A stretch of DNA of 64,000 nucleotides from Chrysemys picta bellii (taxonomy: Eukaryota > Chordata > Testudines > Emydidae): NCBI RefSeq assembly GCF_011386835.1, contig NC_088796.1:30769011-30833010 (forward strand). The letters are read 5' to 3'. Positions within the stretch are counted from its first letter, which is position 1. The number at the start of each line of letters is the position of its first letter. The notes under the pieces are model-generated. The model searched no databases and was not told the origin of the DNA. It worked only from the letters and a program-made list of their open reading frames with translations. Both the position numbers and the translations under genes were made by a program. Below are positions 47,256 to 58,960 of this stretch, piece by piece.

Positions 47256-48255
47256 CTGAATTAGGGGCTCAGCCTCAGAGGGATTTAGGCACCTAAACTA
47301 GCAGTTAGGAACCTAAATCTAACACTTAGGTGTCACTCAAAACTCCCACTGAGTTGCTGCCTAACCGTGCGGGTGCCTAAATTTCTGTTGGTGAGCATGC
47401 ACAAAACAAGCTGTCTGATGCTGCCAAACTGCTTGGAGCCCTCAGTTGTACCTAAGTCCCAATGGGATTCTCAAATTTGGCATTCCTCTGCCGATCTCAC
47501 CTACAGGGCCCAATGCATTAGGCATGCTCAGAGCATGCCTACTCCCCACAAAAGATGAGGAATTTTTGGGGTGGGCAGTCTGTATGTGTGCATGTATGTG
47601 TCCCAAAGTACCCTATAGCCTGGTGGTTAAAGCCCTCACTTAGGAGTTATGAGACCTGTTTTCAAATATCTATTAAGCCTGATTTGAAACAGGTACTTGA
47701 GCCCAAGTCTCCATATCCTAGATAAGTGCTCTAACCCCCAAGCTATTAGGCATCCTGGAGTCTCCTGTTTAAGCTATTCCACTTTGAGTAATAATTAAAT
47801 ATTCATTGGGCCAAAGAGAAAAAGAGAAATTAACTCTATAACTTTGTGGCTACAGGAGTCACCTGATATATGGGAGACTCAAGTTCCCTGTTGAAATCAG
47901 GCAGAGTGGGATTTCAAAACAGGTCTCCTTCATTCGAGGTGAGTGTCCTCATCATGGGGCTATTGGATGTAATGGGGTGTGTCTCTCTCACTCTCCTACC
48001 AACCCTCTGTTTTTTTCCATGAGAAAAGAGTGACCTGGCTCACCTAACTCCAGGAGAGGGTTCACAGCTGTGAATCCTGAGTGGAGATAGGTATCTCCTT
48101 CTGGCCAGGGATAAGCACCTAACAACCTTTGAAGGTCGGCTCTCTCCATACATTGTATAGGGAACCTGGGGAGTCTAACTCAGTGGTGAGGATTCCACTG
48201 GATGGCAAGGTGCATAAAAGTTGAGTAAAGCAATGCTTAAGCCCCTTTGTGGAAC
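47256..48255 (+). repeat. Dispersed repeat with tRNA-like boxes, copy 2
   Basis: Longer relative of 38880-39597. Opens with GCACCTAAACTAGCAG-type words, has GTGGTTAAAGCCCTCACTTA (about 47622-47641) at the place of the A box, and ends GCTTAAGCCCCTTTGTGG (about 48237-48254), the inverse of the start of copy 1. The central text repeats the theme 'gagacctgtttcaaat' in both orientations. Confidence 0.6.
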
Positions 48256-48398
48256 TAGCCCTAGCCCTCTATGCAGATTTCACCTAAAAAACTGAAAATG
48301 AACTGTTAACAGAAGTATCCCCAAGGAGTCCATGGGGAATAGTAAACTAGAAGACACTCTACCATTTCCTCAGGTGCTCACCAAACAATCTGGACTGA

Positions 48399-48694
48399 GG
48401 CCTGATCCCCACTTAGTCCGGACTTCGGACTAAGGTACGCAAATTCAGCTACGTTAATAACGTAGCTGAATTCGAAGTACCTTAGTCCGGACTTACCGCG
48501 GTCCAGACGCGGCAGGAAGTCTCCCCCCGTCGACGCCGCGTACTCCTCTCGGCGAGCTGGAGTACCGGCGCCGACTGTGAGCACTTCCAGGATCGATCCG
48601 GGATCGATTTATCGCGTCTTAACCAGACGCGATAAATCGATCACAGAACATCGATGGCGTGCCGCCGGACCAGCCGGTAAGTGAAGACTAGGCC
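48399..48694. mobile_element. PIF/Harbinger-like MITE with internal hairpins
   Basis: 296 bp flanked by TGA (48396-48398, 48695-48697). Ends GGCCTGATCCCCACTTAG and AAGTGAAGACTAGGCC are inverted. Strong internal stems: AATTCAGCTACGTT against AACGTAGCTGAATT, ATTTATCGCGTCT against AGACGCGATAAAT, and GGACTAAGGTAC against GTACCTTAGTCC. Opposite orientation to 28494-28793. Confidence 0.85.
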
Positions 48695-48699
48695 TGAAT

Positions 48700-51600
48700 T
48701 AAAGCGAGTATTTTGAAAAATCCCATGACAGTTATATTTCTGATGACAATTTTCTTTCTCACAGTAAGACGTGTGATATTTGAGAATCACTGAATATGGA
48801 AAAGGATGTGGGAAGGACAAGAACCCACCTCACATAATGCTTTGATAGAGAATACACAATATGTGAACTACAATTCTTCTCTGGTTTATTGCCTCACTCC
48901 AGAAGGCCTTGAGATAGTTTGTTTAATCTTCTGCTAGCCAATTGACAAACTTAGACCACCCGAGACAAGTGTTATCTTAAAATCTTTTAAGACCAAACTC
49001 CTGTTGAACTTCATGGGAATTTTGCCAGAGTTAGTACAGCAGGAGCCAACCCACTAACAGTTAAAAGGATCTGTCTCCATTATTTCTGTGTGTGAAAGGG
49101 GAAGTCTGATTAGTATGCTGTGTCTGGGCAGATAGCCAGCAAGCTAAGAGCACTTTTTAGATCTGAATATGGTTTGACTTTACTCACCAGACACCAAAGC
49201 AAAGAGCTTCTTGCTTATAGGAATGCAAGAGACAAGACTGAGACCTCTTTTGGCTCCTGGGAAAAGTTCTGGTTCCCATGGTTATCTGGGAGTATAAATT
49301 GTTAGCAAAAGCAAGGCTCACTTTCTGTGCTAGCTATAAAGATTATTTTCTGTCCATAAGTGGGAATTCTCATGTTAAATAAAGTTTGCTAGTAGGCAAG
49401 GAAACCTGGTAACTGTTGGAGTATACCGAGGATTCTGTAGATTATTAGCAACTGGAACAAAGCTGATTTTAAATCAAACGAAATGACAGGCAGACCATAC
49501 TTTTTTATCTTGGTTCATGCCCTTGCCTTAGAACTCGCTTGTTTACCAAGTGACGTAGGACCCACTGACATGAAATCCAGAGTGGGAAAATGCCAACTCC
49601 ATAATGATTAATTAGAAGATAACCACCACCCCGCCTCATCCTATTAAAAAGCGATCACTAGCCCAGACTCCTTTTTCAGATTGGCCACCAAGATATTGTC
49701 TATCTCCACTTCTGAAAATACATGTAGGCCACTCCAAAGGATAAGTGATAATAAAAAAGCTTCCTAAGAGCTAGGTAGGGATATTGATTGTAACAAACAA
49801 TACTTTGTGAAATATATGGTCATCCCTTATCATTGTTTTGCTGTGAAAGTGTCCTTGGAACTAATGAATTAAAATTCAGGTCTGGTTTAAATTAACACAA
49901 CTTCATTGGCTTCCTGCTTTCACAAGTAAGAGCCATTGTTGCAATAAAAATCTCTTTTAGCAAAGACTTCAGTACTCTCAGAACTAGTGCATTCTTGTCA
50001 TGACACTGGTTTTCACCACAGCTGCTCTTCTCTTGGTACTATGCAATATTTAATTCTTCAGGAGTAGGGTCAGTACACAGTTGAGGATATTTAAATATTT
50101 TTCTTACTTAATTGGTGTTACACTTTGGGCTGCAATCCAGACCAGTGAAGAGTTGTGTCTTACCCTGTAACCCTTACATGCATTAAAGCTTTGCTACTGT
50201 AGCTCTCATCCTGGGATGCCCCAGAATGTACTCTATGTCAATGTATTGGGCAGCCCTTGTCCAACACTGTGGATCCAGGAGCCTGCCTGCTATACCACAG
50301 ACTTCTGCTGGTTTCCACAAGCCTTGGTTAACAACTGGTAAGGTGACTCCACACTCTCCCCAGCCACGAATTGCCTAAAAAACATGTGTTCTGAAATGTC
50401 CGGCCCTGTCCTAGAGGAGTGTTAAGGTTCATTGCACCTTTAAAGAGTCAATATCCAAGAGTTTGTTATTTTAACTGGTTACCAAACAGTTCAATTCATA
50501 CACAGCGCTGGACTCATTTGGATTAAAAGTAAAACAAGTTTATTTAATTGTATAAGGATTAAAGCCAGAAATGGTTACAAGAGAAATAAAAATAAAACAC
50601 TTTCTAACATTACTTTCTAGTAATTAAAACTTAACAAGCTAGACTTGGTTCAATGTAAAATCCTCACCATGTTTCCATCAAGATGGTTGACTGGGTCAAG
50701 ATCTAGTCCCCAAAGTCAAAGGGCTGGGACTTTGTCTACTTAATTGAAAGATAAATAAATTGGAATTCTGAACCCTTCTCTTTTATAGTCCACTGAATCT
50801 TTGAAATAGATTTTTCTGAAGGAGACCTCCAAACAAAAGTTTATTTCCAGTTGTAACGGAGGCAACAAGTATCATAATTACACGGAAAACAAACAAACCC
50901 TGCATGCTATATGACACAAGGAAGTGTCCTGCTTCTTCTTCTCCCACTAGGGTTATCTGCTAAAATGCAAATTATTTAGTTCCTACCCCACCCACTGCAA
51001 CTAAACATGTGACTGTCAGTCTCCTCTCCTGCCATGATAGTGTGAGGTTTGCCTCTGTTGCTTGCTAGCTTAATGGGTCTGTTTACACAATATGTAAATA
51101 CATTCATATTGTCTTTCAAACATACTTTGGATGTAACTTCAAGGTGGGGAAACCACATTCCTTTGTCTATGGTGGAGTAGCTCCTGCTTGGCTGTCAAAC
51201 ACATTTTAAGAATTATAATTTCAGTTTGTCCATAACTTTGCATCAGTTGCTTGTACCTATATTATGCGATGATATTAATAACCAGTGAGTTATGAGTTTT
51301 TCACTGACACCTTGCATGACACATCGCATATATTTCATGACATTAAAGAATTGGGGTACTGTTTTTAATGTCACAGTTGGTCATATCAATCATGAGATTA
51401 ATTTCTATCATATCAATATATTTCTAAACATTTGGCATAGGCTCTTGGAAAACAAAGTCCTAAATGCTCATTCTTATGAGTTAACCCTATTTACACTAAG
51501 AAGCCAATGCCTATGTCTGTACTTCCTTCACCATTTATGTCAGCCAAGTGAAAAAAATAAAGATCTATGGAGCAATTCTATACCACATCAAGTCTGTAGT

Positions 51601-51829
51601 GCTGCCAGGTGTAAAACAATGCACTGGGGAAACTACTTAACTCCCAAAGCATCAAGGAGTACTACCATATTAGCATTTAGTTTCCCTAAGGAGTATCTGC
51701 TTTTAGCTTTGAAGGTTTGTATTTATGGAACAGTGAGATTGCTCTTTATTTCAGTCACTGGCTCATCTGAGCCAGTGGGTGTTTTGCAAAGTGAGCTAGT
51801 TTTCAGTAGTTCAACCTATATCTGACTCA
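48700..51829. other. No gene seen; AT-rich, possible unrecognised repeats
   Basis: 49100-49480 has a promoter-like and polyadenylation-like order (AGTATAAATTG about 49291, AAATAAAGTTTG about 49378). 50440-50660 is AT-rich with GTTTATTTAATTGTATAAGG and AAATAAAAATAAAAC. Either could be LTR or ERV relics, but ends and TSDs were not found. No protein domain. Confidence 0.3.
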
Positions 51830-52257
51830 GGTTGGCCTGCCATGGCCTTACACTCCACAAGGTAAATCTAAAGGTCTCTTAGTGACTTAAACACAAAGTG
51901 TGGTCACTGACTGGCCTGGCTTCTTGGGTTATGGTGAAGGGAAAATCACCAATTGATCCTTGCTCCCGCCCCTGGCTTCACCCAGGAACTGCCATTAGAT
52001 AGATGCAGTCAGACCTTTTTATTTGGCCTACTGGCCCCTAATTGGTTGAGGCCGGCTCCCAGCCCTTATAGTCACTGGAAGATGAAGTCTCTATGGTTCC
52101 ACCAGAAGATGACACAGGGAGGCCTTTCTAGGCAACCCTGGATGTTCAAAACTTGCTGCCCTTCTCTTCTTAAAGGGCCACTTACTGAGGCGGTATGAAC
52201 CAAGGCAGCAGGGTCCGCGGCAGGGGGGAGAAAATGCCTGGTACATCCCATCACACT
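51830..52257 (-). mobile_element. ERV-type LTR, antisense, partial
   Basis: The plus-strand end GCCTGGTACATCCCATCACA (52237-52256) matches 7293-7312 at 19 of 20 bases. On the minus strand CCAATTAGGGG lies about 30 bp upstream of a TATA-like AAATAAAAAGG (about 52016-52026). The left limit is uncertain. Confidence 0.5.
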
Positions 52258-52760
52258 TTCCAAATTCACTTCTGTCATTATGGGCCAGATTGTAGGCTTG
52301 TGTAATACTTCCATTTATACTGAAATCAAGTAACCTTATTTTAACAGCTTGTGCTTTTGAACACTGCACCATGCCATGTTCAAAAAAACTTCACTGTTTC
52401 AGCTCTTCCTGATGGCTTGCTGGCTGTTCTCATTAAAAGAGAGAGAGAGAGAGCGTGAGCAGAAGCTGGTTTCATAGCTCTTTAGCAGATTTATAGCTTC
52501 CTTTTCCAAAATTCCACTTGTCACTCCTCGGCGAAACAAATGACCGCCTGACGAGCCTTCTGTTTACTGCCACCTAGTGCAGAGAGCAAACTGGGGTCAG
52601 AGGAACCAGTAGCAGAACATATTTCACAGAACAATCAAATAAAGTTATACCTGCCACCATTTAAACTGCTCCTTTGTTAGAAAACTAAATGAACATGGAC
52701 TAATTGACAAACATGCTTGTATTGTTAAAATCACATATTATCCAAATATAGTTTTTATAC
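52258..52760. other. No gene seen; AG microsatellite
   Basis: (AG)n at 52437-52454. Otherwise unassigned. Confidence 0.5.
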
Positions 52761-52764
52761 TATA

Positions 52765-52950
52765 CAAACACAGACTATCAGGGTTGGAAGGGACCTCAGG
52801 AGATCATCTAGTCCAACCCCCTGCTCGAAGCAGGACCAATCCCCAGACAGATTTTTACCCCAGTTCCCTAAATAGTCCCTTCAAGGATTGAACTCACAAC
52901 CCTGGGTTTAGCAGGCCAATGCTCAAACCACTGAGCTATCGCTCCCACCT
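52765..52950 (-). mobile_element. tRNA-derived SINE with CR1-like 3' tail
   Basis: On the minus strand: A box (complement of CTGAGCTAT, 52931-52939), B box GTTCAATCC (52885-52893), then body and a 3' tail GGTTGGACTAGATGATCTCC, TGAGGTCCCTTCCAACCCTG. That tail is the CR1 3' end. Tortoise SINEs are known to share their 3' tail with a CR1-type LINE, which lets LINE enzymes copy them. Confidence 0.85.
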
Positions 52951-53438
52951 GCAATAATGGCTGTACATAAACATCATTTATCAGGACAGCCCAATTACAT
53001 CAGTTTAAATCCCCATCCTGGCCCCATCGAGACACACAAACTATCAGGAAGTAGCTCAGTGCCTTAGCTGGATGGTCTGATGTGGAAAGTAGTTCAGGAA
53101 ATACCAAACTTTTTTCCCTTCTCAAAACATCTAACCTTATTGACTGAGTCAAAACACACTGCACTTGTCATGTTTCTATGATTATTCAGAAATCTTGCTT
53201 ATAGCAACAGGTTGAAGACTAACTTTCAGGAAATGAGGACTTTAAATGCTGAGGGCAAACAGCAGTGCAATCTGTGACAAACAGGGAAATCTCCTGCAAT
53301 ATCCTGCCAGAGTTATGTTAGCGAACTAAGTTTAATAATGCTGGGGATCCATTGCATTAAAAATGCAATCAGTTATGTGTTAGTGTAGAATTGCATGTAC
53401 CTTCTATAGGAGACATGACTAATGCAATCTCTGGAAAA
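52951..53438. other. No gene seen
   Basis: Unassigned AT-rich sequence. Confidence 0.4.
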
Positions 53439-53440
53439 TA

Positions 53441-53638
53441 CACTGTTACCTCGATATAACGCTGTCCTCAGGAGCCAAAAAATCTTACTGCGTTATAGGT
53501 GAAACCGTGTTATATCGAACTTGCTTTGATTCACCAGAGTGCGCAGCCTCGCCCCCCCCCCTCCCACCCGAGCACTGCTTTACTGTGTTATAGCCGAATT
53601 TGTGTTATATCAGGTCGCGTTATATTGGGGTAGAGGTA
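53441..53638. mobile_element. Mariner/Tigger-like MITE, copy 2
   Basis: About 198 bp between TA dinucleotides. Starts CACTGTTACCTCGATATAAC and ends GCGTTATATTGGGGTAGAGG. Reverse orientation relative to 26084-26269, sharing words such as TGTGTTATATC and GGTGAAACCGTGTTATATCG. Confidence 0.78.
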
Positions 53639-53640
53639 TA

Positions 53641-55139
53641 TTAGGGATTTCAAAGGACTTTGGGGGATAATACTTGTGAAGTTAATTTCCTAGGAAATAC
53701 TGGGGTGAGGGGAATGCAAATGACCCTTCCCCACTTTTGAGTCTTCACCTCAGTTTGGCTGATTACCTATTCAGGGTCTCTTCATATGCCCAAGCTAGAT
53801 AAAAGAGTATCTCTCAGAGTCATGAGGGCGGTAATTCTGAGCTGAGGCTGTTATGAATTTGAGAGCATAGAAAAGACCCCTTTGTGGGCTTTGAAGGCTA
53901 ATCACTGGCTACAGCCCCTGTTGGAGTTGGTGTGATCTCTGTAAAGCTTGTTATGTGTTTTAATATGTTTTCTCTGTAGTATTAGGTTTGATGGGCCTAA
54001 TTAGCATCTTTATTGGATGTATCCTATTTAGATAGAAAAATAATGAATGGTGGCCAGATAAAAATCTATATTTATTAACATACATACTACATATATACAG
54101 TACTTGCAAACACATAGTATGAAACTGACAACATTGAAAAAAAATCATATATATTAGACTTGTAAGTTTCTCCATGACAAGAATGGCCCATGTTTTATTG
54201 AGTCAAAATCCCAACATGTGTTTTGCCAGCCACAGCCACAGAAAGGCTAGTGGCTCTCTGAAATAATCGTAAATAAGGATCTAGCAATTCTATGTTTAAT
54301 CTCAGCAATGCTATGCCCAGGTTAAGATCAGTGCTGAGGCTTTTTTCTTTTTTAATGTAACATTTAAAAAAAGAAACTCGCCAGTCAACATTTACTTAAG
54401 AAAGTTAAAAAAAGGTCTACAGTAATTGTAAAAATCCACCTTACCTTTCATTTTAATCTAGGCCTTAAGTAAAATGATTTTCTCCATATATTTTAATGAT
54501 GTTATTCTAGCTAAAGCCTTGTTCACATTTGACAAAACTGACAGCCAGCACCAAGTTAAGAATGCTAAGCACAGAGGCTTTTGTTGTCTTCCCCCTGACT
54601 CTTAGAGCACACAGGAGCTCTGTAGAAATGGCAGAGAAAAGAATAACACTAAAGAACAAATTAATATTCATGGCTTACTATATCTCACACATCAAATAAG
54701 AAGTGACAGTGAAGGGTTGATATTACAGTTATGTGAAAAAATTGGGCAGCCAAATCCATGGAGAGTCAGCCAAGGTCCATGAACTTTCTGGAGCTTGGGC
54801 TAATGCAGTTTGGGCTAGCTCAAGATATTATATACAAAATAATTATAAAGGACTGTAATAGTACTGAGAACAAATATGCAGCAGCACTGAATAAGATAGA
54901 GTCCTTAATGGTGAATCGTTACAGTTGGCATCTGTGCAAGAAATGGAGTTATACACTATCTGTTGTAAACACAATCTTAAGAAGAGTTATTTTATATACT
55001 GAATGTGTTAAGACACCTTTTTCTACAGCAACTGACACACATTCCATTTTTTTTAAGAAGAGAGACAATTGAAATGTATTTTGTTCAGTATATTCCAAAG
55101 AAAAACAAGAAATTTCCAAGCCTTCACATTGGAGTGCAT
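53641..55139. other. No gene seen; AT-rich
   Basis: No recognised repeat. One 104-codon open frame (54758-55072) has no recognisable domain, and its codon pattern does not look coding. Confidence 0.4.
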
Positions 55140-55390
55140 TTAAGCTATGTCTACTCTGGACGCTTCTTTCGGCAGCATATGTATGTAGAGTATGTACTTG
55201 GGTAGCTCCTCCCCCAGCATGGGTGTAAGCAGCAGTGTAGACGGTGAGGCACTGCTTAGGCAAACAGAGTACAGACACACCTGGAGAGTGTGAGAATGTA
55301 TGATAGTACATACCCTATCTGGCTCTCTACTTCCCAAGCCATGCCTCCAGTTTTCGCTGATATTTTTAGTGGTGTAGTGTCCCGCTGCCT
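55140..55390 (+). repeat. Dispersed repeat shared with 20200-20500
   Basis: Starts TAAGCTATGTCTACTCTGG and includes GCAGTGTAGACGGTGAGGCA. Resembles 20200-20500 on the opposite strand. Probably a MITE of the GTCTAC/GTAGAC (Harbinger-like) kind; ends unresolved. Confidence 0.45.
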
Positions 55391-56121
55391 CTCAGCTGCT
55401 GGAGACTTCCTCTGCTGCAGGGAAAGGCTCTGGCAATGGGGAAAGGTTAGATTTCAAGGATTTTATAGCTGTCATCTCAATGGTGGAAATATAGTGGTGG
55501 ATATGATGTTTAAGGATTTCAAAATCATTTTTTTCCCCTGACGCAATCAACGCAATGATCAAGAGTGTGGGTTTGTCTGCTCTGTGGTGTCCAGTTAGAT
55601 TATTCCGTTTTCTTATGATTGTCACTGGGGATGTGGTACTTATGGTGATGTCGTCGTTGTTGTGCAAGAATTCTTTGAAGCTGAGCTGGAGGAAAAATTC
55701 TTCTAGTTCTCCACCTTAGGTCTTATCTACACTGGCAAGTTTCTGCACAGTAAAGCATCTTTCTGTGTTGTAACTCCTGAGGTGTACACACTGCCACGTC
55801 ACTTAGTGCTCAGAAACTGCACAGTTGCAACACTGTAAAAAAACCTACCCGACGAGAGATGTACAGTTTTCTGCACCAGGACTACAGTGCAGCAGTGCTA
55901 GTGTAGACACCCTGGTTGATTACAGTGCTGCAATTGGCCTCCAGGTGGTGTCCCGCAATGCCTGTTTTCACCTCTCTGGTCATCCATTTGAACTCTACTG
56001 CCCTGCTGTCAGGTCACCAACTGTGAGCCCCACTCCTTAAATTTCTTAGGAATTTTGAACATCCCCTTCCTCTTTGTTTGGTGATGCGTGCAGTGGTCTC
56101 AGAGCATTTTTCAACGTGACC

Positions 56122-56394
56122 ATGCCTGCTCCATGCACCAGGCAATCCCTTGTTTGGAGCAATGCCGAGCTGCTGGACCTCATCAGCATTTGGGGAGAAG
56201 AGGCTCTCCAGTCCCAGCTGTGCTCCAGCCGTAGGAATTTTGATACCTATGGACAGATTTCACGATGCATGACAGAAAGGGGCCATGACCGGGACACACT
56301 TCAGTGCAGGGTCAAAGTGAAGGAGCTGCGGAACGCCTACCACAAGATGCGGGAGACAAACCGCCACTCCAGTGCTGCGCCCACAAGCTGCTGT
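56122..56394 (+). pseudogene. Harbinger Myb/SANT-like DNA-binding protein, first block
   Basis: From the ATG at 56122: MPAPCTRQSLVWSNAELLDL then ISIWGEEALQSQL, and later RRNFDTYGQISRCM and VKVKELRNAYHKMRETN. This is the trihelix Myb/SANT-like (MSANTD or ZSCAN29-like) domain, with tryptophans at the helix starts. In PIF/Harbinger elements the Myb-like protein binds the transposon ends and helps the transposase. An insertion breaks the frame after codons for SAAPTSCC. The second block resumes in frame at 57571. Confidence 0.8.
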
Positions 56395-57570
56395 AGCCCA
56401 TAAGATTATTTTGCTCGCTATTATACTCTACTAATCCAGACAGCAATATCAATTAATATGTTTCTTTTTCTGAAATTAATCCATTTTATTCTTATATTTT
56501 ATCAGTATTAATTCCTTGGAATTCAGGATGTGTTGAGGCATGTGTTTCCTAATAATAAGTTTTGCTGAAATGCAAGAAGCCTACTGGCCTGTAAGATCCG
56601 GTAAGATCTGCTATATAGCAAAAAGTATAATCAGTTATGAATATGTCAGCATAAAAGCTGGCAACCTTTAGCACAGATAAGAATGGTCCCTGAACTTTGG
56701 GGAACCAAAGGGAGGAACTATCCACGTCACATCACAGGTTTATTTGGCATCTACAACCGGTTAGTAACCGCAGGGTACATCACAATTTGGAGGTCAGCAA
56801 GAAAGCCTAGGTTGGCAGTTTTGGAGTGAGATAATCTTTATTAATGTATTTAGAAAGTGAGTGTCATAATCCACTAACCTATAGGAGAAGGGTACCCATA
56901 AATTTCTTAGGGTACGGAAATAAGATTTGGGTATAGTAGGTTTGGCCTGAATTACATAGGTAAGGATCCTATAAAATATCTTGTAAGAGAGCTCTCTGAA
57001 GCTCTTAAGGTCTTAATCTTTTCTAAGTTCTTGCTCTTCTAACTCCTGAAGCTTCAGTTTCTTGGAGGGCTTTTTCCAGTTCTTCTATACTCTCTTCATC
57101 TATTCTATTTTCTATTACTCTATCAGCTCAGCTTGTGCAGTATAGTATAACTACTCAACATTGCTAACCATTGGGGAAGCCAGCACCATCGCGTAATCGG
57201 GCATGCCAGGAGTGAGGCTGGTCCTTCCTCCTATTACCGGATGTTCAAGGAAGGGTGTGAGTATGTTAGGGTAAGGTACTTATAATAGAAATGTTACCAC
57301 CAGGAATTTTGGAATTCTTTTACTGTTTTGCTGTTATACGTTTTATTGCATTTCTTATTTTTATGTTAATTTCAATAAAGATGTTATCAATTTGGTATTG
57401 TCCTCAGTGTATTTGTTCTTGCCAAGCACCCCAAGAGTCCTCTCCCGATCTAGAACTCTGAGTTCTTGAACTCCGTAGTCTGAATTGGACAAGAACCTAT
57501 AAATCTTCTGGTCAGATGCGATCAGTGGTGAGCCATAACAACTAACCCATCAAATTCTGGTCAACATGGG
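56395..57570 (+). mobile_element. LTR-like insertion in the Harbinger Myb gene
   Basis: About 1,176 bp that interrupts an otherwise continuous reading frame (…TSCC | RFYKELDAILGG…). AT-rich, with TATA-like CATAAAAG near 56651 and polyadenylation signal AATAAA at 57372-57377 followed by a GT-rich stretch. The layout suggests a solo LTR. No clear TG...CA ends or TSD, so the type is tentative; the insertion itself is firm. Confidence 0.5.
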
Positions 57571-57858
57571 CGGTTCTACAAAGAGTTGGATGCAATACTG
57601 GGTGGCGACCCCACCTCCACTGCGAAGGCCACTGTGGATACTTTGGTGGCTGGCGTGCCAGTCAAGAGTGAAACAAGCCAGGAGGAGGAAATCTTGGACG
57701 AGGATGTGGAGCGGGAGGGGGACCCAGAGGCAGAGGACGACTTGGAAGTCAGAGATGCATGCAGCCAGGAGCAATTCTCTACCCAAGAGGAGGCTAGCCA
57801 GTCACAGCTGTCTGAGCTTGGCGAAGTGCAAACAGGAGAGGAGGCCCATGTTAAGTGA
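57571..57858 (+). pseudogene. Harbinger Myb-like protein, second block
   Basis: Reads RFYKELDAILGGDPTSTAKA and continues with an acidic stretch EEEILDEDVEREGDPEAEDD, then a Q/S/E-rich tail to GEEAHVK and a stop at 57856-57858. In frame with the first block once the insertion is removed. A splice donor near the end (GTTAAGTGAC, about 57850) probably joined it to the third block at 58545. Confidence 0.75.
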
Positions 57859-57951
57859 CTTTGATTTTGGGAATCGCTGAAGCGAGTTGTTGGGGGCAGG
57901 AGGGTTGCAGAAAGCAGCTTGTGTCTGTATGATGCGCGTACCACCACATGT

Positions 57952-58266
57952 CTAGTCTGAGCGGTGGAACAGAGTGTTGATTGACTCCTTCACTTCACGG
58001 GAATCTGCCTCAGAGAGCTCCATGAAACTCTCATGGAGATACTGGACAATCCACTGCCACAGGTTCTTTGGCAGAGCTGCTTTGTTTCTTGCCCCATTGA
58101 GGGTAACTTTCCCGCACCACTCTGCCGTTACGGGGTGGGGTGGGGGGACCATTGCTGCACACAAGCGAGCCGCATAAGGGTCATGGAGGAAGCTACAGTC
58201 TTGGAAAAGACCCTCCCTTGATTCCCTGCTCACCCTCAGCAGCAAGATATCTTCCATAATGAACAC
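57952..58266 (-). other. Antisense open frame inside the Harbinger element
   Basis: 104 codons open on the minus strand, e.g. KAALPKNLWQWIVQYLHESF. It lies between the second and third Myb blocks, in what would be an intron. Harbinger elements have two genes, often on opposite strands, so it might be an exon remnant of another gene. It shows no DDE nuclease motif and I cannot name it. Confidence 0.25.
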
Positions 58267-58544
58267 AGCCTGTGGAGAATGTGGGGACAGGAATGACTAT
58301 AGGGCCCCCCCCTACAGTGCTGGCTCTCCCCAAGAGCGATGTGCCCAGTGTACAATACACTCCTGGAACACCGATTTCCCCTGCCCATGAGGTTACTCAC
58401 CATTTTGGGGGTCTTGTGGCTCATGTGTGCTTGCCTGGGATCAGCCAGTTAGTGAATAGTGGCTGTGTTTTACATCACTGAATCAGTGGTCCATGTGTTT
58501 CAAACAATACTGCTTCTGTAAAATGTTGCATTTTGGCTTCACAG

Positions 58545-58714
58545 ATATGATCTTGGGAGCCCAGCCTCCCTCTTTATCGCCGGCTGAACGGGTGTGCAGA
58601 ATTAGAAAGCAGCCAAGAAGAACTAAAGAGGACTTTCTGTGTGATGTCATGATGCACTCCGCGGCCGAAAAACAAGAATTGAATGAGTGTCAGGACAGTG
58701 AGAAGAGGGACTGA
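58545..58714 (+). pseudogene. Harbinger Myb-like protein, third block
   Basis: After a splice-acceptor-like pyrimidine stretch ending TTCACAG (58544): PPSLSPAERVCRIRKQPRRT, then KEDFLCDVMMHSAAEKQELN and ECQDSEKRD, a basic then helical segment typical of the C-terminal part of this family. A TGA at 58712-58714 cuts it where related proteins continue with RKEN (here the next codons are KEN). Non-functional. Confidence 0.7.
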
Positions 58715-58960
58715 AAGGAGAACGTGGCGCTCAGGATGCCCCGTGACCCCCTCCGCCTTCCCACAACTCTTAGCGGCAGAAGAAGAAGAGATGCTCTGTG
58801 GGGTAGCTGCCCAGAGTACACGGCTCCAAATACAGCTGTAAGTGCCGCAAGTGTGAACACGCTATTGCACAGGCAGCTGACAGTGTGAACGCACCACAGC
58901 GGTTTCCTTTCAGTGCTCTCTGAGCGGCGCTGTAACTCTGCCAGTGTAGACATACCCTTA

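Larger units (their letters stand above)
55719..58957 (+). mobile_element. PIF/Harbinger element with a Myb-like gene, interrupted
   Basis: Flanked by TTA (55716-55718, 58958-58960). Terminal inverted repeats GGTCTTATCTACACTGGCA and GCCAGTGTAGACATACCC. Minus the ~1.17-kb insertion at 56395-57570, the element is about 2.07 kb. It carries the Myb/SANT-like accessory gene of the superfamily in three blocks but no recognisable DDE nuclease. It is therefore non-autonomous. Confidence 0.78.

Noticed and set aside
51292..51825. A 177-codon open frame
   Set aside because: AT-rich, no domain, no similar frame elsewhere in the window, and no promoter or splice context that I can support.
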